A stretch of DNA of 64,000 nt from SB25 sp029560875 (lineage in GTDB: Bacteria; Bacteroidota; Bacteroidia; Bacteroidales; Tenuifilaceae): the NCBI GenBank assembly GCA_035388225.1, contig DAOOPM010000004.1, positions 1 through 64,000 of the forward strand. Reading direction: 5' to 3'. Shown in pieces: positions 51,796-60,698 of the stretch. Each line of letters opens with the position of its first letter. The stretch's first letter is position 1. A program made the position numbers and the translations under genes. Under the pieces are notes generated by a model. That model was not told the DNA's origin, ran no database searches, and worked only from the letters and a program-made list of their open reading frames with translations.

Positions 51796-52380
51796 TTAAG
51801 GGGCAATTCCGTAAGTGTAATGCCCAATTATCTTAAAGGAAAATAAGCAATCTTCCAAAACTTGTCCAGCACCAATGTTGTGTACAATTAAGTACCGATT
51901 TCCATCGGTAGTTCTTTTGTTTACAACAATGCCAATATGCGTTATTCCACCACTAAGATTCCAACAAACAATATCGCCTGGTTTATAGTCGTTGGGGTTT
52001 TGGGTAATTGATTTAACCATTCCAAACCGTTTAAAGTAAACCATTAGGTTTGGAACACGGCGGTGGTCAATATTGGTATCGGGTTTCTTAAGTCCCCAGT
52101 TTTTTTGGTATAAATGAAAGTTTTTGGCCATATCCTCGTGAACCTCTTTCTGAAGGTCTATACCGAGTTTGCGGTATGCTCTAATAATTACATCGGTGCA
52201 AACACCTTTGTTTGCAGGAACATCGCCGTTTGGATAAGCAATTCTGATATAACCGGGATAGTATTCAACCTTTTGTTTTGTGAGTTCAAGAGCAGCATTC
52301 GATAGTTGCTCCGCAGTGATGTTTTGCGCAGAGAGGGTGTTAACCTTTAGTAATATGAGCAGTAGAACTGTTATGCGCAT
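51796..52380 (-). CDS. Exported DUF1287 (NlpC/P60-like) protein
   Basis: I place the start at the ATG at 52380, since it begins a signal peptide (M-R-I-T-V-L-L-L-I-L-L, cleavage near S-A-Q-N), although the frame is open much further upstream into the next gene. The mature domain contains G-V-C-T-D-V, S-G-G-I-T-H-I-G-I-V-V and H-N-I-G, the Cys-His pattern of the DUF1287 family of probable cell-wall amidases related to NlpC/P60. The stop is only 5 bases from the convergent hypothetical gene. It follows the YgjP-type gene by one base and could be co-transcribed. Confidence 0.85.
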   Translation of the reverse strand: MRITVLLLILLKVNTLSAQNITAEQLSNAALELTKQKVEYYPGYIRIAYPNGDVPANKGVCTDVIIRAYRKLGIDLQKEVHEDMAKNFHLYQKNWGLKKPDTNIDHRRVPNLMVYFKRFGMVKSITQNPNDYKPGDIVCWNLSGGITHIGIVVNKRTTDGNRYLIVHNIGAGQVLEDCLFSFKIIGHYTYGIAP

Positions 52381-52381
52381 A

Positions 52382-53113
52382 TTAAATTCTTGTACTATAC
52401 TTTTTAACTTCCTTTGCAAGTTGTTTGGCTCTTCCATCGGTAACTCTATTGAGTAGTTCCCAGAATTTTGGACCATGATTTTTTTGTACTGTATGGCAAA
52501 GTTCATGGAGCAGAATATAGTCAATTAACTCATCGGGAAGTTTCATAAGATGAAGGCTGAGGCTAATATTGTTTTTAGATGAGCAGCTCCCCCAGCGGGT
52601 TACCGAATTGCGTATGGTTAGTTTACCATACTTAAAACCTTTTAATGTAGCCATACTATCAAGCCTTTGAGGTAAATACTCCTTGGCTTCAATTCTGTAG
52701 GCTAACTCTATAGCCTTCTTTGCGGCAGTTTGCGTACTGTTATGCTCGATATTAATGGATTTAGGATAAAGAATATCAATGTATGGTTTATTATACTTTA
52801 CTTTTATGATATTGTAGTCTCCTTGAATAAATTTTAGGGAATGGTAACGTGTATTGTATCCGTTTTGGATAATTGGTTGTTTTTGGGTCTCAATTTCCTC
52901 CAATTTCTCAACAATCCAACTTGCTTTGGACAGTACAAAGTTTTCGGCGGCATTGAATGAGAGCACACTTGGGATTGTAACTTTTACTTCGCCTGTATTT
53001 TTAATTCTGATACTAAGTCGTTTAGCCTTTAGGTTGCGTTTGTACAATACCTTTCCAATGTTGGGGTATACGTTTATATGCTCCTTGGGACTCATTACTG
53101 TTTTAAAATCCAA
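52382..53113 (-). CDS. YgjP-type metallopeptidase (DUF45/M48-like)
   Basis: A 243-residue zinc metallopeptidase-like protein with the motif H-E-L-C-H (HExxH) near residue 205, followed by F-W-E-L-L and an N-terminal beta-rich domain. This is the YgjP/DUF45 family (SprT-like fold). It overlaps the SPOR gene by 19 bases and the DUF1287 gene starts 1 base after, giving a three-gene minus-strand unit. Its substrate is unknown. Confidence 0.85.
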   Translation of the reverse strand: MDFKTVMSPKEHINVYPNIGKVLYKRNLKAKRLSIRIKNTGEVKVTIPSVLSFNAAENFVLSKASWIVEKLEEIETQKQPIIQNGYNTRYHSLKFIQGDYNIIKVKYNKPYIDILYPKSINIEHNSTQTAAKKAIELAYRIEAKEYLPQRLDSMATLKGFKYGKLTIRNSVTRWGSCSSKNNISLSLHLMKLPDELIDYILLHELCHTVQKNHGPKFWELLNRVTDGRAKQLAKEVKKYSTRI

Positions 53114-54318
53114 ATGCTTGGGAATTTTTGGGTTAACTTGCTTTTTTCCTGATTTGCTTTTTCCTTCGTTGGGAATGAGCCCACAGTAACATAGTTTTTG
53201 CCATTAGGAAGCGTAAGCACCTCCGACTTATACCCTGCGGTTTTAAGTTCCTTCGCATACTTCTCAGCGTTCAGTTTATCCTTAAAACTCCCTGCAATTA
53301 GATGGAATTGTTCTGTTGCAGGCTGTTTAATTGCAGCATTCTCAATAACCGATTTTTCAATCTGAGTTTCAATGTTACTCTCTGCGCTCTCTGATGCATC
53401 ATCTGTAGTCATTTCATCGAAAGCCTTGTCAATTTCATCCTTTGGGATTTCTTTTTCGGGAACTACAGTTTCAGTTTCGTTTTTTTCAACCTTTTCTTTA
53501 ACAACATTGCTTGGTCTGTTGCTTTCCCTAATCTCATTATTAAATGCTATTTCTCTAATGATAAAAGCGAATATAAGAATGGCCGAAAGCGATATTCCTA
53601 GGTATATAAGTATAAGAGTTAATTTCGATTTTTTCTTAGTCTTTGCCATATCGTTATTTTCTTCTTGATTGTATGGGTTTTCGGTATTGATGTTGGTTGA
53701 CAATATAGGTTGGTTTTGCTCCGTAGCAGGTTCTTTTAATTCCTCTTCAATCTCAATAATACTTTCATTGACAAATACTTGTTCTTCGAAAGTCTGACTC
53801 TCTGAGAGTTCTTCGTTAATTGGTTCTTGGGTGTCAATTTCTAAAACAATATCTTCCTGACTAGGTTCTTGTTTACTTTCAGGTTGTTCATTTATATCAA
53901 CATTAGATATTTCTTCCAAAATTTTCTTCGACTTTTTTTGAGGCTTATTTGCAACAGGCTTAACGGTATCGGTAGGAGAGATGCTTTTACCTGATGCTGT
54001 AAATATTATTGCTCCGCGGCCATCACGCATTAATCTACCAATGCCAGGAATATCGAAATAACCCTGGGCTTTTATTGTTTCCTTTAGGCTTTCGATAAAG
54101 GCTTTTGTTTGTTTTATGGCTTCGTCCTTGGGTACTTCCTTGTACTTTGCGTAGTACTCCTCTAGAACATTATCGTTGTATTTAAGGAAAGGGCTAAAAG
54201 TAAGATTTTCGGGTTTAAATATTCCGTTGCCGCTATCCTTTAAAAGGAACGCGCCAAAATCGGGGAGAATTATTCGTGTATGATTCTCAATTATATGGGC
54301 AAGGTCTTTACTATCCAT
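53095..54318 (-). CDS. HU-like N-terminal domain plus SPOR domain membrane protein
   Basis: A 407-residue Bacteroidota-type protein. Residues 1-110 form a HU-related domain (H-T-R-I-I-L-P-D-F-G-A-F, G-Y-F-D-I-P-G-I-G-R). An acidic linker leads to one membrane helix at about 233-256, a second acidic low-complexity stretch, and a C-terminal SPOR domain at about 335-407 (F-H-L-I-A-G-S-F) that binds denuded peptidoglycan at division sites. The N-terminal part is expected in the cytoplasm, where it may bind DNA or another partner. It is thought to connect cell-wall remodelling at the septum with the cytoplasm. Lead gene of the three-gene unit. Confidence 0.88.
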   Translation of the reverse strand: MDSKDLAHIIENHTRIILPDFGAFLLKDSGNGIFKPENLTFSPFLKYNDNVLEEYYAKYKEVPKDEAIKQTKAFIESLKETIKAQGYFDIPGIGRLMRDGRGAIIFTASGKSISPTDTVKPVANKPQKKSKKILEEISNVDINEQPESKQEPSQEDIVLEIDTQEPINEELSESQTFEEQVFVNESIIEIEEELKEPATEQNQPILSTNINTENPYNQEENNDMAKTKKKSKLTLILIYLGISLSAILIFAFIIREIAFNNEIRESNRPSNVVKEKVEKNETETVVPEKEIPKDEIDKAFDEMTTDDASESAESNIETQIEKSVIENAAIKQPATEQFHLIAGSFKDKLNAEKYAKELKTAGYKSEVLTLPNGKNYVTVGSFPTKEKANQEKSKLTQKFPSIWILKQ

Positions 54319-54421
54319 CGCTATAATTGTTTAACGAAATTTACTTCAAAAATAATATCAATTGGACGATAATTACTAAACGGTTACTTAAATTAAGCTT
54401 AGGATCACCAAAATATGGGAA

Positions 54422-54455
54422 AAAATAAGGGTGTCTAGATTTTATAGACACCCTA
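54422..54455 (-). terminator. Intrinsic terminator after the lone response regulator
   Basis: AGGGTGTCTA / TAGACACCCT stem (7-base loop) with a T-rich tail on the minus strand, 20 bases after the response regulator stop. Confidence 0.85.
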
Positions 54456-54474
54456 TAAGTTATATGTTAAAACA

Positions 54475-54852
54475 TTAAGCTTTGCTTGGGCAAACCTCAT
54501 GAATGGCTTTTGTGATTTTGTCTATGGAGTATGGTTTTGTCATTAAGTAGTCGAATCCGGCATCATGAAAATCCTCGAAAAAATTGGCTGGATTATGTGC
54601 AGTAAGTGCAATAACCGGAGTAAACCTTAACGGTGAAGGAAGTTTCTCTCGAATATACTTGGTGGTCTCAAGTCCATTCATCACTGGCATTTCAATATCC
54701 ATAAAAACTAAATCAACTTTTTCCCTCTTAATAATATCTATAGCCTCTTTCCCGTTTTGAGCCTCGAAGCACTGGCTACAAATATTTTTTACAACCTCTT
54801 TGAGTAAAAGTCTGTTTACAAAAATGTCGTCAACAATAAGAATTCTGTGCAT
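54475..54852 (-). CDS. Single-domain response regulator (CheY-like)
   Basis: A 125-residue receiver domain with no output domain. The acidic pocket is D-D at 8-9, phosphorylatable Asp52 in F-M-D-I-E-M-P-V-M-N-G, the Thr of I-A-L-T-A and the Lys of T-K-P. It follows the Crp/Fnr gene on the same strand (19 bases), and both are opposite the chemotaxis operon. It could be an alternative target of CheA, or be phosphorylated by the histidine-kinase-like protein at 62126 or a distant kinase. Confidence 0.9.
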   Translation of the reverse strand: MHRILIVDDIFVNRLLLKEVVKNICSQCFEAQNGKEAIDIIKREKVDLVFMDIEMPVMNGLETTKYIREKLPSPLRFTPVIALTAHNPANFFEDFHDAGFDYLMTKPYSIDKITKAIHEVCPSKA

Positions 54853-54871
54853 AGGTGGTTAGTTTAAGTGT

Positions 54872-55645
54872 TTATCCAAGTCTGCTTAGGGTTTTAAGGA
54901 TGTCGGTACTTATTATTTTGATGTTATGTCGGTCCATTTCAATAATCCTATCGTGGTTGAACTCCGAAAGGGTTCTAATTAAGCTCTCCTTAGTTGTTCC
55001 ACAAATTTCAGCCAATTCTTGACGGGTTAACGGAAATTTGAATGCAGAGTTATGGTAAATCATTTCGGAGAAGTACAGTATTAAATCGGCAACTCTGCCT
55101 GGTAGTTGCTTGTAAAGCAATCCTGATAAACGATTGATGTTGAATATTGTATTTTTACTTATCTGCTTGGAGATTTCTATGCCTAGCGAGCCATTTTTTT
55201 CCAGAATTGATGTGAAAATATCGACATCAATATAAATTGCAGTACAAGGTTCTATGGCCGATACTGTGAAATCGTAAACTTCGCCTCCCAGAATAGATGA
55301 TAAGCCAACAAAGTTCCCTGCGCCTTCAATTTTTAGAATTAAGTTCTTACCCTTTCTCAACTCTCTAGAGATTTTTACCAAACCAGATGAGAGGTATATT
55401 ATATGTGATGTTCTGGAGTTCTGTTTTACAATGATGTCCCTTCTATTATAATCAACTATATTGATATTTTCAGCTATACGCTCTTTCTCACACTCACTCA
55501 ACAATATATTAATTGGTAGGGTGCATCTACCAAATAGGATATCGAAGGAAGAATAGGTTTTTGTTAGCATTCTGCTTAATTTAGAGGAACTTATAATTAA
55601 ATCGGGTTTCTTAAAATTAGTTAAATTTTTATTAAAAACAAACAT
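54872..55645 (-). CDS. Crp/Fnr-family transcriptional regulator
   Basis: A 257-residue cyclic-nucleotide-binding-like regulator. The cupin domain (about 60-160) includes R-R-D-I-I-V-K-Q-N-S-R-T and the L-S-S-G-L-V-K turn. The C-terminal winged helix has T-R-Q-E-L-A-E-I-C-G-T-T-K-E-S-L-I-R, the Crp HTH. It lacks the Cys cluster of oxygen-sensing Fnr. The N-terminus is about 35 residues longer than usual. It is divergent from the chemotaxis operon, so it may regulate that operon, but no operator has been found. Confidence 0.88.
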   Translation of the reverse strand: MFVFNKNLTNFKKPDLIISSSKLSRMLTKTYSSFDILFGRCTLPINILLSECEKERIAENINIVDYNRRDIIVKQNSRTSHIIYLSSGLVKISRELRKGKNLILKIEGAGNFVGLSSILGGEVYDFTVSAIEPCTAIYIDVDIFTSILEKNGSLGIEISKQISKNTIFNINRLSGLLYKQLPGRVADLILYFSEMIYHNSAFKFPLTRQELAEICGTTKESLIRTLSEFNHDRIIEMDRHNIKIISTDILKTLSRLG

Positions 55646-55730
55646 CGATACTTAAAAATGGTGATTTAAATCATTAAATTAGGGTAATCAAACTCATACA
55701 TTTTTGTGCAAAAGAATTTATTAAACCGTT

Positions 55731-55738
55731 TAATTTTG
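55731..55738 (+). promoter_or_regulatory. Promoter -7 box for the chemotaxis operon
   Basis: TAATTTTG is an exact TAnnTTTG and lies 25 bases before the first cheY start. The -33 region is weak (GCAA). It is the only strong box in the Crp/Fnr-cheY divergent region. Confidence 0.5.
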
Positions 55739-55762
55739 AAATGATTTGTATTAGTAGGTATT

Positions 55763-56146
55763 ATGAGCAAATTAGACGATTACATTTTAGTTATTGACGA
55801 TTCTACCACCAATCAGGTTTTAATGGAGGCCTTACTGCAGGAGGAGGGGTTTTCTACACAATCGGCATCTAATGCAGCAGAAGCATACACCTTAATTCAA
55901 CGGAGAAAGCCACGCTTAATTCTTTTGGATTTGCTTATGCCCCAGGTTAGTGGTATTGAGTGTCTAAAGCAATTTAAATTGAGTGCTGAAACAAAAGATA
56001 TACCCATTATTGTTGTTACAGCAGTAAATTCCACAGAATATAAGGATGCTTGTATGAAGTTAGGGGCTTTGGATTATTATACAAAACCCATTGATATACC
56101 CTTGTTTGTAAAGCATATTGGAAATATCTTGACCGGTAAACCTTAA
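55763..56146 (+). CDS. CheY-like response regulator, first gene of chemotaxis operon
   Basis: A 127-residue receiver domain: acidic pair D-D at 12-13, phosphorylatable Asp56 in L-L-D-L-L-M-P, V-T-A near 90 and Y-Y-T-K-P with the invariant Lys. It opens the operon. A second CheY lies at 58268; only one of them may bind the motor-like output. With no flagellar genes nearby and given the phylum, the output is more likely gliding or surface behaviour than flagellar rotation. Confidence 0.9.
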   Translation: MSKLDDYILVIDDSTTNQVLMEALLQEEGFSTQSASNAAEAYTLIQRRKPRLILLDLLMPQVSGIECLKQFKLSAETKDIPIIVVTAVNSTEYKDACMKLGALDYYTKPIDIPLFVKHIGNILTGKP

Positions 56147-56166
56147 GTATATTAAACGGGAATGGA

Positions 56167-57918
56167 ATGGCTAGGGATTTGAAAAATATTACAAGTAAGT
56201 TTACTCAGATTGATACCAAAATCATTGAGTTACTACAATGTTCTTCTGATGATTTTTTGGGATTAAATGCGGATTTTAAGGAGCTGTACCGCTCATCGTC
56301 GGCAATTTCGAAAAGTGCTACTGATATTTTTGAGATTCTGTCGGATAGCGATACCCGCAAAATGATGACTGATTTGGAGGAACTATATAAGTTACTTCGT
56401 ATGCAGCATAGTCCTATTCTTGCTACGGCAAATAAGGGGATAAACGTTAGCAAGGAGATGCTGGAGATGTCTGCTGATTTACACCTTCAAGTTAAAAATC
56501 TTAACCAAAATCTACTTACTCTTAAGTTCTTACTGGCAAATCTTAAAATTACAGGAACCGATTCGCTTGAGCAGGCATCACCAGCAATAGAGGAAATAAC
56601 TGGTAACTACAATAAGCATATAAATCAGCAAAAACTCAGGGAATACCATAATGATAAGAATCTGGAAAAACTTCAGGAACTTATCAATAGTAGTATAGTT
56701 AAGATTGAGAAGTATAATAATCAGCTCAACCAACAGGTTAACCTAATTCTGGACCAAGTACACACCGCCATAGTGCTTTTTGCCGATAAGCAGCAGGAGG
56801 TTACTAGGAGGTTGCCATCTTTAAAAACTATAACCGACCAAATATCAGAAAGTATTGCTAATATTATTACGAATTTGCAATATCACGATATTATTAGGCA
56901 GAAGATAGAACATGTTCAAACATCACATCGTAGTTTGTTGCAGAATCTAGCCGATTTCGACCCCGACAACGAGAGTCAGCATCTAGATTACTTATCGCGA
57001 ATACGTGATTTAGCCAACATTCAAGCTGCCTTGCTGGTAAGAGCCAATAAGGAGTACCAGCGTGCAATAGAGTTAATCACGGAAAAGTTCCGCTCAGTAA
57101 GTGAGGATATGATAAACATCTCTAACTTATGCAAGGAACTTACCCAATCGCAGTTTAACCAGGAGGATGTTCACCTTACCGATTTAAGCCAAAAACTCGA
57201 TAGTATTCTTGCGCCTCTCAGGAGTGTGCCTATAATTGAGAAATCGTTGATGGCCGAATTCTGTGAAATAGTGGGCACTATCAACAAAACTATGAATGCT
57301 GTTTCAAAGTCCGATTCGGTTTTTTTCGAAAAGAGCAGTGATGGTAATATAGAACAGTTAAAGAGGGCTTACCCACAGGGTAATATTGTTGAGCAGCTAA
57401 AGGAGGTTGGGCAAGATGTTGAAAATACATCAAATCAAATTCAAACAATATCTCAACGTTTGGTCGATATTAATGGTCAGTTTCAAACCATTTGCGATGA
57501 TTTGAAAGTGAAAAATGCTTCTATTGCAAATCAAGGCGATATTGCAGAGAAGATAACTTCAATAATGGACCAACTTAAGCATCAAGATGAGCAGGTATAT
57601 CAACTATTGCACAATAATTTTAAGGTTAGCAAGGAGATGGATGCTGTAGTTGTGGGTTCAATTAAAAGGATAAAGTATTATGATTTTTTTGAGGTGCGAA
57701 TTATTGAAATAATTAAAATGCTTAACGAGGTATTTCAGGAAATCAAAGGGCATGAGGTTAAACGAGATGAGGCCGAGGATATGGAGTTTCTGAAAGGACT
57801 ATACACAATGGAGAGCGAGCATAAAATTCATGAGTCGATTATTGAGGGTGGACAAAAGCCCGAGGATTCAAAACTTGACGATACTGAAGAACAGAACGAT
57901 GATGTAGAACTTTTTTAG
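56167..57918 (+). CDS. Large coiled-coil chemotaxis-associated protein with CheZ-like motif
   Basis: A 583-residue, mostly alpha-helical cytoplasmic protein without membrane segments or signal peptide. It lies between two cheY genes and is not a classical MCP: no methyl-accepting signalling hairpin tip is visible. At residues 237-250 is L-Q-Y-H-D-I-I-R-Q-K-I-E-H-V, in which Asp241 and Gln245 have the D-x3-Q spacing of the CheZ phosphatase active site. A degenerate second version (K-Y-Y-D-F-F-E-V) occurs near 504. The C-terminus ends Y-T-M-E-S-E-H-K-I-H and D-D-V-E-L-F, seen in other uncharacterised chemotaxis-cluster proteins. It may be a CheY-P phosphatase and/or a soluble scaffold or sensor. 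Function inferred only. Confidence 0.65.
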   Translation: MARDLKNITSKFTQIDTKIIELLQCSSDDFLGLNADFKELYRSSSAISKSATDIFEILSDSDTRKMMTDLEELYKLLRMQHSPILATANKGINVSKEMLEMSADLHLQVKNLNQNLLTLKFLLANLKITGTDSLEQASPAIEEITGNYNKHINQQKLREYHNDKNLEKLQELINSSIVKIEKYNNQLNQQVNLILDQVHTAIVLFADKQQEVTRRLPSLKTITDQISESIANIITNLQYHDIIRQKIEHVQTSHRSLLQNLADFDPDNESQHLDYLSRIRDLANIQAALLVRANKEYQRAIELITEKFRSVSEDMINISNLCKELTQSQFNQEDVHLTDLSQKLDSILAPLRSVPIIEKSLMAEFCEIVGTINKTMNAVSKSDSVFFEKSSDGNIEQLKRAYPQGNIVEQLKEVGQDVENTSNQIQTISQRLVDINGQFQTICDDLKVKNASIANQGDIAEKITSIMDQLKHQDEQVYQLLHNNFKVSKEMDAVVVGSIKRIKYYDFFEVRIIEIIKMLNEVFQEIKGHEVKRDEAEDMEFLKGLYTMESEHKIHESIIEGGQKPEDSKLDDTEEQNDDVELF

Positions 57919-57928
57919 CATATAAACC

Positions 57929-58246
57929 ATGAGTAAAACTAAAGAAAAACGATACCAAATTGCAGCGAGCAAGGGTAGCGATGGTTCAAAAATAACTCTT
58001 AGCGGAGATTTGAGCCTAAACAACATAAAGGGTTTGAAGGACGATCTTGCTATTTACCTTAATAAAAGTAGCAGCATCAAAATTGTAGTTAAAGATGCTG
58101 AAAGCATAGACCTTGGATTTATTCAGTTGATCCAATCGTTTGTTTGGACAACACTGAAAAATAATAATCAGGTAGATGTTGAGATGGATTTATCGCCCGA
58201 CCAACAAAAACTACTGAACAATGCAGGTATTAAGTTGAAATTCTAA
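57929..58246 (+). CDS. STAS-domain protein in chemotaxis operon
   Basis: A 105-residue STAS (sulfate transporter and anti-sigma antagonist) domain: beta strand I-T-L-S-G-D-L, helix, then D-A-E-S-I-D-L-G-F-I-Q-L-I. The position where anti-sigma antagonists carry a phosphorylated Ser reads D-L-G, so serine-kinase control is not expected. It is tightly placed between the CheZ-like gene and the second cheY. STAS proteins inside che operons are thought to act as adaptors, but the partner is not known. Confidence 0.8.
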   Translation: MSKTKEKRYQIAASKGSDGSKITLSGDLSLNNIKGLKDDLAIYLNKSSSIKIVVKDAESIDLGFIQLIQSFVWTTLKNNNQVDVEMDLSPDQQKLLNNAGIKLKF

Positions 58247-58267
58247 AACATTATAATACATTAAGAT

Positions 58268-58633
58268 ATGGCAAAAACAATTCTTATTGTTGACGATTCT
58301 GAAAGTATTCGAGAGGTAGTTAGTTTTACCCTTGAAAATGAAGGCTACAAGGTTTTGATAGGTGTTGATGGAAAAGATGCTCTAAAATTTCTGAATGGTC
58401 AGGTTATTGATTTAATAATAACCGATTTACATATGCCCGAGATGGATGGCATTGAGTTAATTAAGAACGTTCGAAAAAATTCCGATTACGAGCGAATTCC
58501 TATACTATTCCTTACAACAGAGTCGCAAACGGCCAAAAAAATGGAGGCTAAGGATGCTGGTGCCACTGGTTGGATTATTAAACCTTTTGTTCCGGCTAAA
58601 CTGATTGCAGCAATCAATAAAGTGATACGATAA
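58268..58633 (+). CDS. cheY: CheY response regulator
   Basis: A 121-residue receiver domain with D-D at 9-10, phosphorylation site Asp53 (I-T-D-L-H-M-P-E-M-D-G), L-T-T-E near 85 and I-K-P-F with the conserved Lys. It directly precedes cheA, overlapping its start by one base, so it is the more likely main output regulator phosphorylated by CheA. It is shorter and closer to canonical CheY than the first gene of the operon. Confidence 0.93.
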   Translation: MAKTILIVDDSESIREVVSFTLENEGYKVLIGVDGKDALKFLNGQVIDLIITDLHMPEMDGIELIKNVRKNSDYERIPILFLTTESQTAKKMEAKDAGATGWIIKPFVPAKLIAAINKVIR

Positions 58634-60678
58634 TGGATAGTTTCAAGAAGAAATTTATAGAGGAAGCCTCGGAACTTATAGATAAGTTGGAGGTTACCCT
58701 GCTTGAGCTGGAGAAGAATCCCGACGATCCTGCTCAAATTCAGCAGGTTTTTAGGGTAATGCATACCCTAAAAGGGAATAGTAGTATGTTTGGGTTCGAC
58801 CTAATAGATAAGTTCACACATAACCTTGAAACTGTTTATGATCTTATTAGGAGTAACCAGCTACAGCTTACCCCTCAAGTGCTTAATGTTACCCTTTCTT
58901 CCGTTGATCACCTCAAGGCAATGTTGGATGAGGGAAATTATGAAGACCCCGACTTTTTAACCACTCATAATGGGTTAATTGCTAAAATTAACCAGCTAAT
59001 CAATCCTAATAAGGGTGAGCAAGATAAGCCACAAACCAATTCTGTTGAGTTTAAGTCCGACAGCGTTGTTCATACATACTATGTTATGTTTGAACCTCAG
59101 AGCAATATCTTCCGTAATGGTACAAATCCATTTTACTTGTTGGATGAATTGTCTATGCTGGGTCAAACTAAGGTCTTTGCCCATTTCAATAGGGTTCCTT
59201 TATTTGATAAAATTAATCCAGAGCAATGCTATGTTTACTGGGAGGTAATTGTGGCTTCTGAACAGGGGGTTGGTGCTATTAATGATGTATTTATCTTTGT
59301 AGAGACTGACTCTAAGCTTGAAATTCAGAAAGTTGCAGACATTAACCTTTTAAGCGATCCAAAGTTTGTTGATGAGGTTACTCAGTTGGCAAATGTTCAG
59401 AAAGATATTGGCTATGTAACTATTCAAAGGGTCGCGAATCAGGCAATTGCTCGCCATAACAAACAAAAATCTGAAGTTGTAAAGCGTGAGCGAATAGGTT
59501 TTAAGGATAAGTCTGCAGCCAGTATTCGTGTATCGTCTGATAAACTTGATGGTTTAATGAATTTAGTTTCGGAACTAGTAACAACTCAGGCTCGTTTGAG
59601 TTTATTCGCCGAGGAAAATAGCGTGCCTGGCTTGGGTCCAATTGTTGAGAATGTTCAAAAACTATCGCGTCAACTTAGGGATATCGCTTTTAGTATTGTG
59701 CTAATACCTATTGAAAACTTGTTTGGACGATTCCAACGTCTTGTTCGTGATTTATCAATGGAATTGAAAAAGGAGGTTGAATTCATTACAGAAGGAGCCG
59801 ATACCGAACTGGATAAAACTATAATCGAGAATCTTTCGGATCCCTTAATGCATATTATTAGGAATAGCCTTGACCATGGTATAGAAGAGGCCAGCGTTCG
59901 TTTATCTCAGGGTAAGTCAACAAAAGGGAAAATTGTTCTTAAGGCATACTATTCAGGCGCAAGTGTGATTATTCAAATTTCTGATGATGGAGCAGGAATT
60001 GACCCTGAAATAATCCGCGAAAAAGCAATTCTTAAGGGGATTATTCCGCCAGAGCGCAAGTTAAGCAAGAAGGAAATACTCGACTTGATATTCCTACCTG
60101 GCTTTTCAACAGCTAAGAAGGTTACCGATGTTTCGGGAAGAGGTGTTGGAATGGATGTGGTTAAGAAAAAGATTTCGGAGATTAGGGGTGAGGTTGAGGT
60201 TGATTCAGAGGTAGGATTAGGTACCACAATTACCATAAAACTTCCACTAACGCTTTCCATCATTGATGGTTTATTAGTAAGTATCAATAAGGCTGCCTAC
60301 GTAATTCCATTAGCTGCAATTGATAAGATTTATGCAGTTGAAAAGGAGAAGATTTACTCATCGTACAACAACCTGGTAACGCTGGATGGAAAGCAAATCC
60401 CATTCTTTAGTTTGCGTAAAGAATTTCACCTTGATGCTAGCGACGAGGAACTTGAGCAAGTGGTTGTTGTTAACTTTGAGGACAATAGTGTGGGTATGGT
60501 GGTCGATTTTGTTATTGGTGAGTACCAAGCTGTACTAAAACCATTAGGGAAACATTATAAAACCCACGATATCTTCTCGGGCGCTACAATTCTTGGCGAT
60601 GGAACTGTTGCTTTGGTAATGGATACCAATAAGATTATTAAACTTTTTGCAAAAATTCAAACAATCAATGTTAAATAA
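58633..60678 (+). CDS. cheA: Chemotaxis histidine kinase CheA
   Basis: A 681-residue CheA. The P1 Hpt domain holds the phosphoacceptor His44 in V-M-H-T-L-K-G-N-S. A CheA-type P2-like region is at about 135-240, and the dimerisation domain starts around S-I-R-V-S-S-D-K-L-D. The HATPase has H-I-I-R-N-S-L-D-H-G (N box), S-D-D-G-A-G-I-D (G1) and G-R-G-V-G-M-D-V (G2). The C-terminal CheW-like P5 domain extends from about 530 to 680. All catalytic motifs are intact, so it is expected to be active. It overlaps cheY by one base and is followed by cheW after 20 bases. Confidence 0.97.
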   Translation: MDSFKKKFIEEASELIDKLEVTLLELEKNPDDPAQIQQVFRVMHTLKGNSSMFGFDLIDKFTHNLETVYDLIRSNQLQLTPQVLNVTLSSVDHLKAMLDEGNYEDPDFLTTHNGLIAKINQLINPNKGEQDKPQTNSVEFKSDSVVHTYYVMFEPQSNIFRNGTNPFYLLDELSMLGQTKVFAHFNRVPLFDKINPEQCYVYWEVIVASEQGVGAINDVFIFVETDSKLEIQKVADINLLSDPKFVDEVTQLANVQKDIGYVTIQRVANQAIARHNKQKSEVVKRERIGFKDKSAASIRVSSDKLDGLMNLVSELVTTQARLSLFAEENSVPGLGPIVENVQKLSRQLRDIAFSIVLIPIENLFGRFQRLVRDLSMELKKEVEFITEGADTELDKTIIENLSDPLMHIIRNSLDHGIEEASVRLSQGKSTKGKIVLKAYYSGASVIIQISDDGAGIDPEIIREKAILKGIIPPERKLSKKEILDLIFLPGFSTAKKVTDVSGRGVGMDVVKKKISEIRGEVEVDSEVGLGTTITIKLPLTLSIIDGLLVSINKAAYVIPLAAIDKIYAVEKEKIYSSYNNLVTLDGKQIPFFSLRKEFHLDASDEELEQVVVVNFEDNSVGMVVDFVIGEYQAVLKPLGKHYKTHDIFSGATILGDGTVALVMDTNKIIKLFAKIQTINVK

Positions 60679-60698
60679 CGATATTTCAGGAGGTAATT

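Noticed and set aside
57929..58246. Partner-switching sigma regulation (SpoIIAA type)
   Set aside because: No anti-sigma kinase or phosphatase is adjacent and the phosphorylated serine is missing.
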